From: JABDJZ01 sp047619685
Lineage (GTDB): Bacteria; Bacteroidota; Rhodothermia; Rhodothermales; UBA10348
DNA length: 64,000 nt
Assembly (NCBI GenBank): GCA_047619685.1
Contig: JBLHLC010000024.1
Span: forward strand, 1 to 64,000
Reading direction: 5' to 3'
The position numbers were made by a program, and so were the translations under genes. Each line of letters begins with the position of its first letter. Position 1 is the first letter of the stretch. The notes below the pieces were generated by a model. It searched no databases, was not told the origin of the DNA, and saw only the letters and a program-made list of their open reading frames with translations. Below are positions 8,297-17,851 of this stretch, in pieces.

Positions 8297-9940
8297 CTAG
8301 AGGGAGGCCAGATGGCGATGAACAAACGCAACAGAGACCGAGCCCTCGCCAACGGCAGACGCGACGCGCTTGATGGACTCGTGCCGGATATCGCCCGCCG
8401 CAAAAACTCCGGGTACACTGGTTTCCAGGAGATACGGCTCCCTCTCCAAAGGCCAGTCTGCAAGATGTGTGGCCGGATCAAGGTCCGGTCCGGTCAGAAC
8501 AAACCCATGTTTGTCGCAGGAAATCTGACCCTGAAGCCAGTCCGTCCGCGGCCGCGCTCCGATAAACACGAACAGGTACGAGGCGTCCACCTGCGAAGGC
8601 TCGCCGGTTGTTAAGTTCTCTAGCACTAGCGATGTCAGGCGCTCGGACCCGACGCATTCCTTCACGCCGTTGTTCAGCCGCACCTCAATGTTCTCCGTTG
8701 CCAGGATGCGGTCCACGAGGTACCGGGACATCTTGGCCTCCAGGGAATTGCCCCGAACAAGCATGATCACCTTGCGCGCCTTCTCGCTGAAGCGCATCGC
8801 GGCCTGACCGGCCGAATTCCCGGCGCCGACCGTTACGACCACCTCGTCGACGCAGTTCTCGACTTCCGAGAGGGCGGCGCCGTAGTAGATGCCGCGGTCG
8901 GTCAGTTCATCCGCGCCTGGCGCAGGAAGCCTTCTCCAGGAAACCCCCATAGCCAGCATGAGGGCATGGCAGGAAATTTCGGATCCGTCTGCCAGCTCCA
9001 ATCTGCGGTACGGCCCGTCGATTGTGAGCGCCTTTACCCGCTGGGGGGACAGGATTTCGACATTGAACTTCTTGGCCTGGGTCACAGCTCGACCGGTCAA
9101 CTCGCTGCCCGAGAGACCGGCCGGGAAACCCAGATAGTTTTCGATCTTGCTGCTCGTTCCTGCCTGGCCGCCCGGCGCGGATTCCTCCACCAGCATGGTA
9201 GACAGCCCCTCGGAACCGCCGTACACGGCCGTGGCAAGACCCGCCGGTCCGGCCCCGATGATCACCAGTTGGTAGAACGGGCTCTTGGCCCGGGTTTGCA
9301 GTCCGATCCCGTCTGCCAACTCCTGCTCAGACGGGTTGAGCAGCCTGGTGCCGTCCTCCAGGACAACGATGGGCAATACGTCATCGTTGACCAGGCTCCT
9401 GGCCTGGTCCGAGGTCTCCACGTCCAGGAAGGAGTAGGGGATCAGGCTACGCGCCAGGAAGTCCCGAATTTGGTGGCTCCTGGCAGACCAGCGATCGGCG
9501 ACGAGCTTGATACCCGGATAGCCGGGCCGCCACCCGACGTTCCAGTCATCAAGCAGGCCATCCACGACCGGATACAGCTTCTCTTCCGGCGGGTCCCAGG
9601 GTTTGACGAAGTAATAATCGACTTGAGATGAGTTGATTGCCGCGATGGCGGCTTCCGTGTCGCTGTAGGCCGTGAGGAGCGCGCGCTTGGCGCGGGGGAA
9701 GTGCGCGCGGGACTCGGACAGCAAAGTCACACCGTCCATGAGGGGCATTCGCTGGTCTGAGAGAATCAGCGCGACATGTTCGGCCCTGGACTTCAACTCC
9801 GCGAGCGCCTCGAGTGCGGTTGCACCGGAGTCTGCTCTCATGATGCGATACTCCTTCCCGTATTGGCGCCTGATGTCGCGTGCTACCGCAGCCAGCACCT
9901 GGGGGTCATCGTCTACGGCGAGAATAACGGGCTTGGCCAT
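8297..9940 (-). CDS. response regulator fused to a thioredoxin-reductase-like flavoprotein
   Basis: 547 residues. Residues 1-125 are a receiver domain with acidic pair Asp10-Asp12 and phospho-site Asp62 (LILSDQRMP), and Lys in VKPWD. Residues about 145-215 resemble a glutaredoxin-like fold without cysteines. From 222 a FAD/NAD-binding pyridine nucleotide-disulfide oxidoreductase module follows: GAGPAGLA for FAD, VGAGNSAGQAA for NAD(P)H, and AAGDIRH near the C-terminus. The redox CxxC of thioredoxin reductase is missing (GIYYGAALSE stands there), so it cannot reduce thioredoxin by the usual route. First gene of a two-gene operon with the kinase downstream. Confidence 0.9.
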   Translation of the reverse strand: MAKPVILAVDDDPQVLAAVARDIRRQYGKEYRIMRADSGATALEALAELKSRAEHVALILSDQRMPLMDGVTLLSESRAHFPRAKRALLTAYSDTEAAIAAINSSQVDYYFVKPWDPPEEKLYPVVDGLLDDWNVGWRPGYPGIKLVADRWSARSHQIRDFLARSLIPYSFLDVETSDQARSLVNDDVLPIVVLEDGTRLLNPSEQELADGIGLQTRAKSPFYQLVIIGAGPAGLATAVYGGSEGLSTMLVEESAPGGQAGTSSKIENYLGFPAGLSGSELTGRAVTQAKKFNVEILSPQRVKALTIDGPYRRLELADGSEISCHALMLAMGVSWRRLPAPGADELTDRGIYYGAALSEVENCVDEVVVTVGAGNSAGQAAMRFSEKARKVIMLVRGNSLEAKMSRYLVDRILATENIEVRLNNGVKECVGSERLTSLVLENLTTGEPSQVDASYLFVFIGARPRTDWLQGQISCDKHGFVLTGPDLDPATHLADWPLEREPYLLETSVPGVFAAGDIRHESIKRVASAVGEGSVSVAFVHRHLASL

Positions 9941-10010
9941 GTCGTCTGCCGGTCAAGCCGGTCGAGATAATTCTGAGGAGTCGGAAAGTACCCCAGAGAA
10001 GGGCCCCGGT

Positions 10011-11540
10011 TCAGCCTCTCAGCACTTCGAGGAACGCATCTCCGTACCGGTCTCTTTTGGTCAGTCCGACGCCGGTCACTTTCAGGAGTTGATCCAGCGT
10101 TTTGGGTCGTCGCATGGTCATCTCCAGAAGCACTTTGTCACCAAAGACGATGTACGCGGGCACACCGGCCTCGTCCGCCAGGGTCTTTCGAAGGGCTCTC
10201 AGTTGCTCGAACATTTCCCGGTCCTCGCGGCCCAGGTCGTCCGCGGACGCGCCGGCTGTGGCCAACCCGGTTTTCCTTCGGGCTGGCTTGGTGAGGACCT
10301 TGATGTCGGCCAAACGCGACTCGATGGCGACACCGGTGCACACGTCGCAGTGTTCGCCACAGCGGTCGATTTTCTCGTCGAAGTGGGCGACCAGCGCCTG
10401 ATGGCGACAACTCTGCTGCTCGATCAGGCGAAACAGTCGAACAGTGGCCTGCCCGACCCGCGCACGGACCTCGAGGTCGTCGATCGAGTCCAGAAACCGT
10501 TCTTGCGCCTTGACATCGGCCCAGGAATAGAAGAGGACACAGTCGCTTGCGAGGCCGTCCCGGCCTGCCCGACCAATCTCCTGGTACCAGGATTCGACGT
10601 CCTTCGGCATGTCCCGATGAATCACGAAGCGAACATTGGACTTGTCGATACCCATGCCGAAAGCGATCGTCGCCACGATCACGTCCGTGTCATCCCGCTG
10701 GAAGGCCTCCTGGTTTCTGGCCCGTTCCTCTGCGTCCAGTCCGGCATGGTAGGGTCTGGCCTTGACGCCATTTCGGACCAGGAAGTCGGTGGTCTGGTCC
10801 ACCGCCTTACGGCTTACACAATAGACGATTCCGCTTTCGCCGGCGTGGGACCGGACAACCCCAAGGATCTCGTTTCGCGTGTTACCGCCCTGGCCCTTCT
10901 TTCGGGCAGAAATCCGCAGGTTCGGTCGAAAAAAGGAGCCCTTGTAGCCGGCTGGCTTACGCATCCCGAGTTGCCTAAGAATGTCAACCGCAACCGGCCT
11001 GGTAGCCGTGGCCGTGAGGGCCAGGACCGGCACGTCCAGTTGCTGTTTCAGTCCGCGGAGGCGTCGATACGACGGCCTGAAATCGTGCCCCCACTGGCTT
11101 ATGCAGTGCGCCTCGTCAACGACGAGCAGGGAGATGGGACAGTCACCCACGAAGTCGCCGAGGTGTCCATCCAACGCTTCCGGCGCCAGAAATACCAACT
11201 CGTATTTCCCCGCACGAAAGTCCGACATCCGGGCGCGCTTCTCGTCGAACGGGAGCGTAGAGTTGATGGCCACGGCCTTGAAACCGAGCGCAACAACCGC
11301 GTCCACCTGGTCCTTCATCAACGAAATCAAAGGGGAGAGGACCAGAACGGTCCCTTCCAACAGCCGAGCCGGGAGTTGGTAGGTGAGTGACTTGCCGGCA
11401 CCCGTTGGCATGAGTGCGATGCAGTCCTTGCCCGCGAGAACCGCGTCAATTACCTCGCGCTGACCAGGCCGAAAGTCGGGAAAGCCGAAGACCTCCTCGA
11501 GGACGGATTGGGGAGTCGCTAAGGTCAGGCTTTCTGGCAT
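10011..11540 (-). CDS. recQ: ATP-dependent DNA helicase RecQ, short form
   Basis: 509 residues from the Met at 11540 (MPESLTLATPQS). Superfamily 2 helicase motifs are complete: Walker A PTGAGKS, DEAH box VDEAHCISQWGHDFR, TATA in ALTATAT, and motif VI QEIGRAGRDG. The RecQ zinc-binding cysteines are present (CRHQ, CGEHCDVC). The C-terminus carries an HRDC domain (MFEQLRALRKTLADEAGVP onward). Between zinc module and HRDC there are only about 35 residues, so the RQC winged helix of E. coli-type RecQ (about 609 aa) is missing. It unwinds DNA 3'-5' in repair and recombination. Confidence 0.93.
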   Translation of the reverse strand: MPESLTLATPQSVLEEVFGFPDFRPGQREVIDAVLAGKDCIALMPTGAGKSLTYQLPARLLEGTVLVLSPLISLMKDQVDAVVALGFKAVAINSTLPFDEKRARMSDFRAGKYELVFLAPEALDGHLGDFVGDCPISLLVVDEAHCISQWGHDFRPSYRRLRGLKQQLDVPVLALTATATRPVAVDILRQLGMRKPAGYKGSFFRPNLRISARKKGQGGNTRNEILGVVRSHAGESGIVYCVSRKAVDQTTDFLVRNGVKARPYHAGLDAEERARNQEAFQRDDTDVIVATIAFGMGIDKSNVRFVIHRDMPKDVESWYQEIGRAGRDGLASDCVLFYSWADVKAQERFLDSIDDLEVRARVGQATVRLFRLIEQQSCRHQALVAHFDEKIDRCGEHCDVCTGVAIESRLADIKVLTKPARRKTGLATAGASADDLGREDREMFEQLRALRKTLADEAGVPAYIVFGDKVLLEMTMRRPKTLDQLLKVTGVGLTKRDRYGDAFLEVLRG

Positions 11541-11678
11541 GCGGGGCGGTTTGCGTGGCGTGGCGGGTGGCAAAGTACGGGCGAATCGGCGTTGGCCCCA
11601 GTGAAAGAGCGTGCTGATTCGCACCTTGCAACGGGGGCGCGCCGCTCACATCGGGCCGCGCGGATCAACTCGTGGCGG

Positions 11679-13226
11679 CTAGTTCTCGGAGATCCGCCCC
11701 AAGGCATCGATTCGAATGGACAATACGTTCTTTTGAAGTGCATCGAGGTCGATTCCCGTGAGGAAGCCCGTCCGTCGCCCCGCTGATCCGGCGATGGTCA
11801 CGGTCACGTCCACAGAACCCACACCCGGAAGCCCGAAATGAAGGGGCAGATCAGACTGCGAGTCGTACCCCGAGCCGGTGTCCACGAGCCGGGTGCCCAG
11901 TAGCGTTTCGGTCCCCGGAGCATACACCCTGACCTCGGCTCCCGGCCAGGCCGGGTGCCCTTCCGTGTCGACCACGCGCACTTGCAGCGAGCGAGCCGAC
12001 CTGGCCTCGCTCAGCTCGTTCCGCATCAGGTGGTGCATGCCGTCCGGTGCGGCACCTGCCAACGCAAGATCAAGATCACCGTCAAGATCGAAGTCCACCC
12101 AGGTGGCTCCGTGGCTCGCGTTGAGTTCGAGAAGGGAGGGGGGTGTTGCGTCCACAAAGTGGCCTTCGCCTTCCCGTCGGTACAGGTAGTCGCGGTAGTG
12201 CACGCCGCCACCCACGGTGCCGTTTACGTAGAGATCCAGTGCGCCGTCGTTGTCAAAATCACCCCACACGCATGTGTCGTAGCGCGACACCGTGCCCAGG
12301 CTGTCCGACGCCAGCGCCTCCCCCCAAACGCCCGGCTCCGCTCCGCGTAGCAGGGCGTTTGCGCCGTAGTTCGCAAAGAACAGGTCGAACACCCCATCCG
12401 TGTCCACGTCCGCTGCGCAGACGCGGACACTACCCTCAGACTCATCGCCCAAAGCCCGGCCGCCGGCCGCCACCGGCCCATCGGCAGCGACGTCCACGAA
12501 CACGCCCCCGTCGTTCCGCCAGAGCCCATTCGCGTCGCCATTCATGTTGGCCGTCACAAGGTCCAGATCTCCGTCTTGATCCATGTCCAGCCAGACCGCC
12601 CCGACCGTTCGCCGGGGATCCCCGATGCCAGATGCTTCGGTCACGTCCAGGAATCCCGCGGGACCGTCATTCCTGAACAGCAGGTTGGCTCTGTCGCGCA
12701 ATGCAAGAAACAGGTCAAGGTCCCCGTCGGTATCGTAGTCGATCCATGAGGCCTGGCGCGTGGTCCCTTCGGTCAGTTGGAGTCCGACACCGGCCGAAAC
12801 CTCTGAGAAACCCGCCGAACCGCGGTTCTGAAACAGGGCGGTGATCGGCGCCTCGCCGGCGAAGCCCAGAAACAAATCGGAATCCCCGTCGCCATCGAAG
12901 TCCCCCCAGGCCGAGGTCCGAACGGAACGCTCCACCAGGATTCCGAGGTCTGCCGCCACGTCCCGGAATCCCGAGCCGAGGTCGTTCCGGTAGAGCCGAC
13001 TGGCCGTCCCGTTGAAGCCCACAAACCTGTCGGGATCCCCGTCGCCGTCAAAGTCCGCCCAGGCGTCCGTCAACGCGCCGCCGTCACTGAACAACTCCGG
13101 ATGAAACGCGACGAACCGGGCCGGTTCGGGAGGGGCCGTGGAGGGGGCGCAGGCGGATGCCACCCCTACAAGAACCAGAAGGATGGGCCGAGCGACCGTC
13201 CGAAATGGACTGGATGGGTGTTTCAT
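11679..13226 (-). CDS. FG-GAP/VCBS repeat lipoprotein
   Basis: 515 residues from the Met at 13226. A signal peptide ending in VGVASAC gives a lipobox, so the protein is probably anchored in a membrane. The body is a set of FG-GAP repeats with Ca-binding loops such as DFDGDGDPD, DFDGDGDSD, DYDTDGDLD, DMDQDGDLD and DFDLDGDLD, predicting a seven-bladed beta-propeller. The C-terminal part has a segment (GHPAWPGAEVRVYAPG) similar to ASPIC/UnbV-type tails. Binding partner unknown. Confidence 0.85.
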   Translation of the reverse strand: MKHPSSPFRTVARPILLVLVGVASACAPSTAPPEPARFVAFHPELFSDGGALTDAWADFDGDGDPDRFVGFNGTASRLYRNDLGSGFRDVAADLGILVERSVRTSAWGDFDGDGDSDLFLGFAGEAPITALFQNRGSAGFSEVSAGVGLQLTEGTTRQASWIDYDTDGDLDLFLALRDRANLLFRNDGPAGFLDVTEASGIGDPRRTVGAVWLDMDQDGDLDLVTANMNGDANGLWRNDGGVFVDVAADGPVAAGGRALGDESEGSVRVCAADVDTDGVFDLFFANYGANALLRGAEPGVWGEALASDSLGTVSRYDTCVWGDFDNDGALDLYVNGTVGGGVHYRDYLYRREGEGHFVDATPPSLLELNASHGATWVDFDLDGDLDLALAGAAPDGMHHLMRNELSEARSARSLQVRVVDTEGHPAWPGAEVRVYAPGTETLLGTRLVDTGSGYDSQSDLPLHFGLPGVGSVDVTVTIAGSAGRRTGFLTGIDLDALQKNVLSIRIDALGRISEN

Positions 13227-13286
13227 GACTAAATGTGAGTCAACGCGACAGGGACACAAGGGCCTCTGTACCTGTCCCGGTTCTCC

Positions 13287-14012
13287 CTATCGCCGACTCG
13301 GGATAATCATCCCCACTCTCTCTCGATAGTTGGTATACGTATCTCCGAAGTACGCCACCAGATCGCCCTCTTCGATGCGGACGGCCACAAGTATGTAGGC
13401 CGTCGTTACGCCTGCAAAGAGCAGATGGCCCACCGACATGGTCGGGGTTGCCCAGAAGGCGATAATGAACCCGAGCATGATTGGGTGACGAACATATCGG
13501 TAGAGACCCTTCTCGCTGAGGACTGCCTTGGGGAGCTCGCTCTCGCCGAGTTTTGCCAAGACCTGCCGCAGGCCGAACAATTCGAAGTGGCTGATCATGA
13601 AGGTGGACAGCAGCACGGTTAGCCAGCCGATCCCGAAAACCACGGTGAGAACCGTTCCGAGGAGACCCCCAGAGAGGTCCCAGACCACACCCGTCATCGG
13701 TACCCACTTCCAGTACAGCAGGAGCAGTATCAGACTCGAAAGCAACACATAGGTGCTGCGCTCAATTGACTCGGGAATAAGCTTGGTCCAGGCGCGCTTG
13801 AACGCGGGCCGAGCCATCACGGAATGCTGAACCGCAAACAGGCTCAGCAGCAATATGTTGATCAGGATGGAGGAGGTAAGGCTGCCCGCCATCCCCGAAT
13901 CAATCGACTTCGGCACCACCAGATTGCCGACGAAGCCAATGGCGTACAGGAAGGAGACCAAGAACACGACATAGGCGACTACGCCGTAAAAAACTATCAG
14001 AATACGTCTCAT
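13287..14012 (-). CDS. mddA: methanethiol S-methyltransferase-like membrane enzyme (MddA family)
   Basis: 241 residues, five or six TM helices, in the isoprenylcysteine methyltransferase/NnrU superfamily. The order of motifs matches MddA: FLYAIGFVGNLVVPKSID, LFAVQHSVMARPAFK, STYVLLSSL, INHFELFGLRQV-like (ISHFELFGLRQV), GLYRYVRHPIMLGF and ATPTMSVGHLLFA, ending RIEEGDL. MddA methylates methanethiol with S-adenosylmethionine to give dimethyl sulfide. An AGGAGG Shine-Dalgarno sequence lies just before the Met at 14012, which fixes the start. Single gene, divergent from the M14 peptidase. Another thiol could be the substrate. Confidence 0.78.
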   Translation of the reverse strand: MRRILIVFYGVVAYVVFLVSFLYAIGFVGNLVVPKSIDSGMAGSLTSSILINILLLSLFAVQHSVMARPAFKRAWTKLIPESIERSTYVLLSSLILLLLYWKWVPMTGVVWDLSGGLLGTVLTVVFGIGWLTVLLSTFMISHFELFGLRQVLAKLGESELPKAVLSEKGLYRYVRHPIMLGFIIAFWATPTMSVGHLLFAGVTTAYILVAVRIEEGDLVAYFGDTYTNYRERVGMIIPSRR

Positions 14013-14242
14013 TAGTGCCTCCTGGTCCTGATGGACCATCTCATGGATAATTCCGGAGCACGCGAGATGCGCCTCCACGGTCACCTGAAGCGAACGGGAA
14101 GGTCGCGGCGATCCTCGGCAACATAGTCGATAGCATCGCCCGAACCTCACGTGTCGGTCACACCACTGCTTCTCCCGATTTCCTGCAGCGACACTCCAGG
14201 CTATCTTGGCCGCTCCCATTCCCCCGCATCCCAGACTCATCC

Positions 14243-16846
14243 ATGTTCGGCTTTCTCTCCCTCGTGGCCCTTTTACAGGTCGCCAGTCCGGCTCAGGAAC
14301 TCGCCCCCGGCACGCAATACAATCCTTCCATTCCTACGCTGGAGCAAGTTGTTGGACATGACTTTGGAGAGGAAGTGACCCCGCCCGATCAGGTGGTGCG
14401 CTATTTCAAGGCGTTGGCCGAGGCGGCGCCCGACCAGACCAAGCTGATACAGTACGCCGAGAGCTGGGAAGGCCGTCCCCTGGTCGTTTTGGTAATCGGT
14501 TCTGCCCAGCGGATGGCGCGGCTGGACGATGTGAAGGCAGGGCTGACGAAGCTCGCGCAGGCCGATATGTCTGAGGCGGAGGCCGAAGCGCTCATTGCAG
14601 AGTTGCCGGTCGTGACGGCACTGATGCACGGCGTCCACGGAAACGAGATCAGCTCAAGCGGGGCGGCAATGGCGGAGGCATACCACCTCCTGGCCACCGT
14701 GGGGGACCCGACGGTAGACCTCATTCTCCAGGAGTCCATCGTGCTGATTGACCCTGTCGAAAACCCGGACGGACGCGCACGTTTTGTCCACCACACAACC
14801 ACGAACCGGGCGCGGTGGCCCAACGAAGAATCCTATTCTGCCGAGCACGATGAGTCATGGCCGGGCGGCCGGGTGAATCACTATCTGTTTGACCTCAACC
14901 GCGATCTCTTCATCCAGAGTCAGCCCGAGACCCGCGGCAAGGTCCAGGTATTCCTGGATTTCTGGCCTCACATTGTGGCCGACCTCCACGAGATGGGAGG
15001 CAACTCCACGTACTTCTTTCCTCCCACGGCGCCGCCGGAAAACCCGTGGTATGGCGAGCGTCAGATTGCGCTCATGGACGTATTTGGTCGCGCGAACGCA
15101 TCGGCTTTTGACAATCGCGGTTTTGCGTACTTCAACCGGCAGACCTACGATCTCTTCTACCCGGGATACGTAGACATGTGGCCCATGAGCCACGGCGCCC
15201 TCGGCATGACCTATGAGCAGGCTTCTGCCCGCGCGCTCGTGCTTCGCCGCAGCGACGGCGATCTGCTGACGTACGGCGACGGGGTCTTGCATCACTTCAC
15301 GGCCGCGATCACGACGGCGGCCACGGCGGCTCGAAATCGCGAACGCATCCTGCGCGACTATCTGGCCTTTCGCCAGGATGGGATCGAGATGGGCCGAAAG
15401 GGCCCTGCCGAGTACGTCTTGCACTCGGCCCATGACCCTGGAATGGCCGAGCGGCTCGCGCGCATGCTGGTTCGCAATGGTATTGACGTCAGGGAGGCGG
15501 CCGGGCCGGTGTCGGTGGGCGGTCGTGAGCTCCCCCAGGCGGGCACGTTCATCGTGCCCATGGATCAGCCGGCGCACGGATTCGTCCGGAATCTCCTCGA
15601 TGCGCACGTAGCCATGGACGACGGCTTCATTCAAGAGCAAATCGAGCGGCGCGCGCGGCGCGAGTCGGACCAGATTTACGACCTCACTGCGTGGAGTCAA
15701 TCGCTGCTTTGGGATGTCGAGGTACTGATGGCGGATCGTGCCACGGGAGCCGCAGGAGCCGCGGTCCCGTCCGAAAGACCGGCGGCGAGCAGTGATCTGC
15801 CGGATGCCGCGGTGGGATACCTCATGCCATGGGGTACGGCAGCCGCAAGCGCAGTGACCCAGGCCCTCCGAGAGGGCGTCAGGGTCAGGTCGATAGGTGG
15901 TGACTTTACCCTGGACGGACGGAAGTACCCCATCGGCACCGCGTTGGTACGCATCTCCGAGAACGGACCGGAGCTGAAGCAGACCCTGGGACGGATTGCT
16001 GCGGCGCACGGAGCTGAGGTCATACCCGTCGACGATTCCTACGTGAGAGAGGGTACTTCCCTGGGCGCCGGATCCGTGCGGTCCCTTCGTTCCCCCCGCG
16101 TGCTCCTGGTCTACGACGAGCCGGGCTCAACCAATTCCGTTGGCTGGGCTCGCTACATCCTCGAGCAGCGGTATGCGCAGCCGACGGTTGCCGTGCGGGC
16201 CTCCAGTCTTGGCAGGGCCAAGCTGTCGGACTACGACGTGATCGTCTTCCCGAGTGGCAACTACTCGCGGGCCGTGTCTTCGGGATTGGTCGATGAGCTG
16301 CGGACCTGGATGTCGGACGGCGGGACCATCATCACCATGGCCAACTCGTCCGCATGGGCGACGACCGCCAAGCTCTTGAAGACAACGACCGAGCGGCGAG
16401 GAGGCCGCGCGTCCGGAACCGACCCGGAATCTGCCAAGACGCCCGAACAGCCAATCGAGTACCTGGACCAGATCGTGCCGGAGGACGAGGCGCCCGAGCA
16501 GATCCCTGGCGCCATTCTGCGGACGATCATGGATACGCGGCATTGGTTGTCAGCCGGTACCGATGGGGAGATAGCGACCCTGGTGGTGGGCTCGCGCGTT
16601 TTCAGTCCCATCGCGCTAGACGAGGGCACCAACGTGGGTAGGTACGGAGAGCTTGATGACCTGGTGCTGAGCGGAGTCGTTTGGGATGAGGCGCGGCCGC
16701 AGCTCGCGAACAAGGCGTTTCTCATCCACCAGCGGGTTGGTTCGGGGCAGCTGATTGCCTTCGCCGAGGATCCGAACTACCGCGCCTACTCGGAAACGAC
16801 CCAACTCTTGTTCATGAACGCAGTCTTACTGGGCCCGGGTCGATAA
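14243..16846 (+). CDS. secreted M14-family zinc carboxypeptidase
   Basis: 867 residues with a short signal peptide (FGFLSLVALLQVASPAQ). The M14 zinc site is visible: HxxE in VHGNEISSS (His132, Glu135) and the third ligand in VADLHEMGGN; DPVENPDGRARF is the arginine/asparagine substrate-binding block and MTYEQAS probably supplies the general-base Glu. A long C-terminal half, including RVLLVYDEPGSTNS and VIVFPSGNYS, looks like a class I glutamine amidotransferase-like fold that accompanies this subgroup. It probably trims peptides in the periplasm or outside the cell. The MDR gene follows after 2 bases, so they are likely co-transcribed. Confidence 0.87.
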   Translation: MFGFLSLVALLQVASPAQELAPGTQYNPSIPTLEQVVGHDFGEEVTPPDQVVRYFKALAEAAPDQTKLIQYAESWEGRPLVVLVIGSAQRMARLDDVKAGLTKLAQADMSEAEAEALIAELPVVTALMHGVHGNEISSSGAAMAEAYHLLATVGDPTVDLILQESIVLIDPVENPDGRARFVHHTTTNRARWPNEESYSAEHDESWPGGRVNHYLFDLNRDLFIQSQPETRGKVQVFLDFWPHIVADLHEMGGNSTYFFPPTAPPENPWYGERQIALMDVFGRANASAFDNRGFAYFNRQTYDLFYPGYVDMWPMSHGALGMTYEQASARALVLRRSDGDLLTYGDGVLHHFTAAITTAATAARNRERILRDYLAFRQDGIEMGRKGPAEYVLHSAHDPGMAERLARMLVRNGIDVREAAGPVSVGGRELPQAGTFIVPMDQPAHGFVRNLLDAHVAMDDGFIQEQIERRARRESDQIYDLTAWSQSLLWDVEVLMADRATGAAGAAVPSERPAASSDLPDAAVGYLMPWGTAAASAVTQALREGVRVRSIGGDFTLDGRKYPIGTALVRISENGPELKQTLGRIAAAHGAEVIPVDDSYVREGTSLGAGSVRSLRSPRVLLVYDEPGSTNSVGWARYILEQRYAQPTVAVRASSLGRAKLSDYDVIVFPSGNYSRAVSSGLVDELRTWMSDGGTIITMANSSAWATTAKLLKTTTERRGGRASGTDPESAKTPEQPIEYLDQIVPEDEAPEQIPGAILRTIMDTRHWLSAGTDGEIATLVVGSRVFSPIALDEGTNVGRYGELDDLVLSGVVWDEARPQLANKAFLIHQRVGSGQLIAFAEDPNYRAYSETTQLLFMNAVLLGPGR

Positions 16847-16848
16847 GT

Positions 16849-17829
16849 ATGAGCGAAACGATGCGAGTGATGGCGGCGTGTCCCAACGGCGTCACGATGG
16901 TCGAAACCCCCAAGCCTGCTCCGGGCCGCGGAGAGGTGCGGGTCAGGGTGATTGCCTCGGCAGTGAACGCGGGCGAGGAGAAGGTTATAGGCGGAGACTT
17001 TGTTGGTCGGTTTTTGCACGCCAAGACCTCGCCGCTCGTTCTGGGATGGGACTTCTCGGGTGTAATCGATGCCACGGGAGAGGGGCTGACAAACCTGGCA
17101 GTTGGGAGCGCCGTCTGGGGTCATCTGGCATACTCGAACAAGCAAAAGCAGGGCGCTTTCGCCGAATACATCACCGTTCCGCGGGCTGAGCTTGCGGGCA
17201 AACCCGATAATGTCCCGCATCACGTGGCCGCGGCCGCCGCCACCGTCGCGATGACAAGCCTGCAGTCGCTCAGAGACTTGGGCCGGCTACGTGAAGGAGG
17301 GCGGGTCCTGATTATTGGGGCAGGCGGCGGCATTGGCGCGGTAGCGGTCGGGATCGGCAAGCGCCTTGGGGCGCACGTCACGGCAGTGTGCAGCACCAAG
17401 GACGTGGAGCGGGTCAAGGCCCTCGGGGCAGATGTGGTCATCGACCGAAAAAAATCGAGTCCTCTCGCCGGCGAATCCGCCTACGACGTGATTTTCGACA
17501 CGCCGGCGGTCCACTCCTTTGGGCAATGCGCCAAGCTCCTGCGGAAGGGTGGGGCCTACGTGACCACCCTGCCCAATGCGGCTCTGGTCACGGGCATGCT
17601 TGGGGCGTTGGTCTCCGGCAAGCGTTGCTATTTCGTGCAGGTGGCTTCCAAACGCGCGGACCTGGAACTCGTGGGGGCATGGCTGAGCGATGGTCTGGAA
17701 GTGCCCATCGACTCGCGCCATACCATCGCGGACCTGGAGTCGGCGCTCAAACGCCAGAGCGAACGCGGGCGGGTTGGCCGCGTGGTGGTTGACGTGGCCG
17801 AGGGCTGGCCGTCCGGGGCGGCGTCCTAG
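16849..17829 (+). CDS. NAD(P)-dependent alcohol dehydrogenase-like/quinone oxidoreductase (MDR)
   Basis: 326 residues, medium-chain dehydrogenase/reductase fold. The N-terminal GroES-like domain has WDFSGVIDATGEG and the zinc ligands of alcohol dehydrogenases are missing, as in quinone oxidoreductases. The Rossmann domain shows GAGGGIGAVAVGIGKRLGA. Probably reduces quinones or enones with NADPH. It follows the M14 peptidase stop by 2 bases; a functional link between the two is not evident. Confidence 0.88.
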   Translation: MSETMRVMAACPNGVTMVETPKPAPGRGEVRVRVIASAVNAGEEKVIGGDFVGRFLHAKTSPLVLGWDFSGVIDATGEGLTNLAVGSAVWGHLAYSNKQKQGAFAEYITVPRAELAGKPDNVPHHVAAAAATVAMTSLQSLRDLGRLREGGRVLIIGAGGGIGAVAVGIGKRLGAHVTAVCSTKDVERVKALGADVVIDRKKSSPLAGESAYDVIFDTPAVHSFGQCAKLLRKGGAYVTTLPNAALVTGMLGALVSGKRCYFVQVASKRADLELVGAWLSDGLEVPIDSRHTIADLESALKRQSERGRVGRVVVDVAEGWPSGAAS

Positions 17830-17851
17830 CCGGGCGTTCTGGCGGCGCGGC

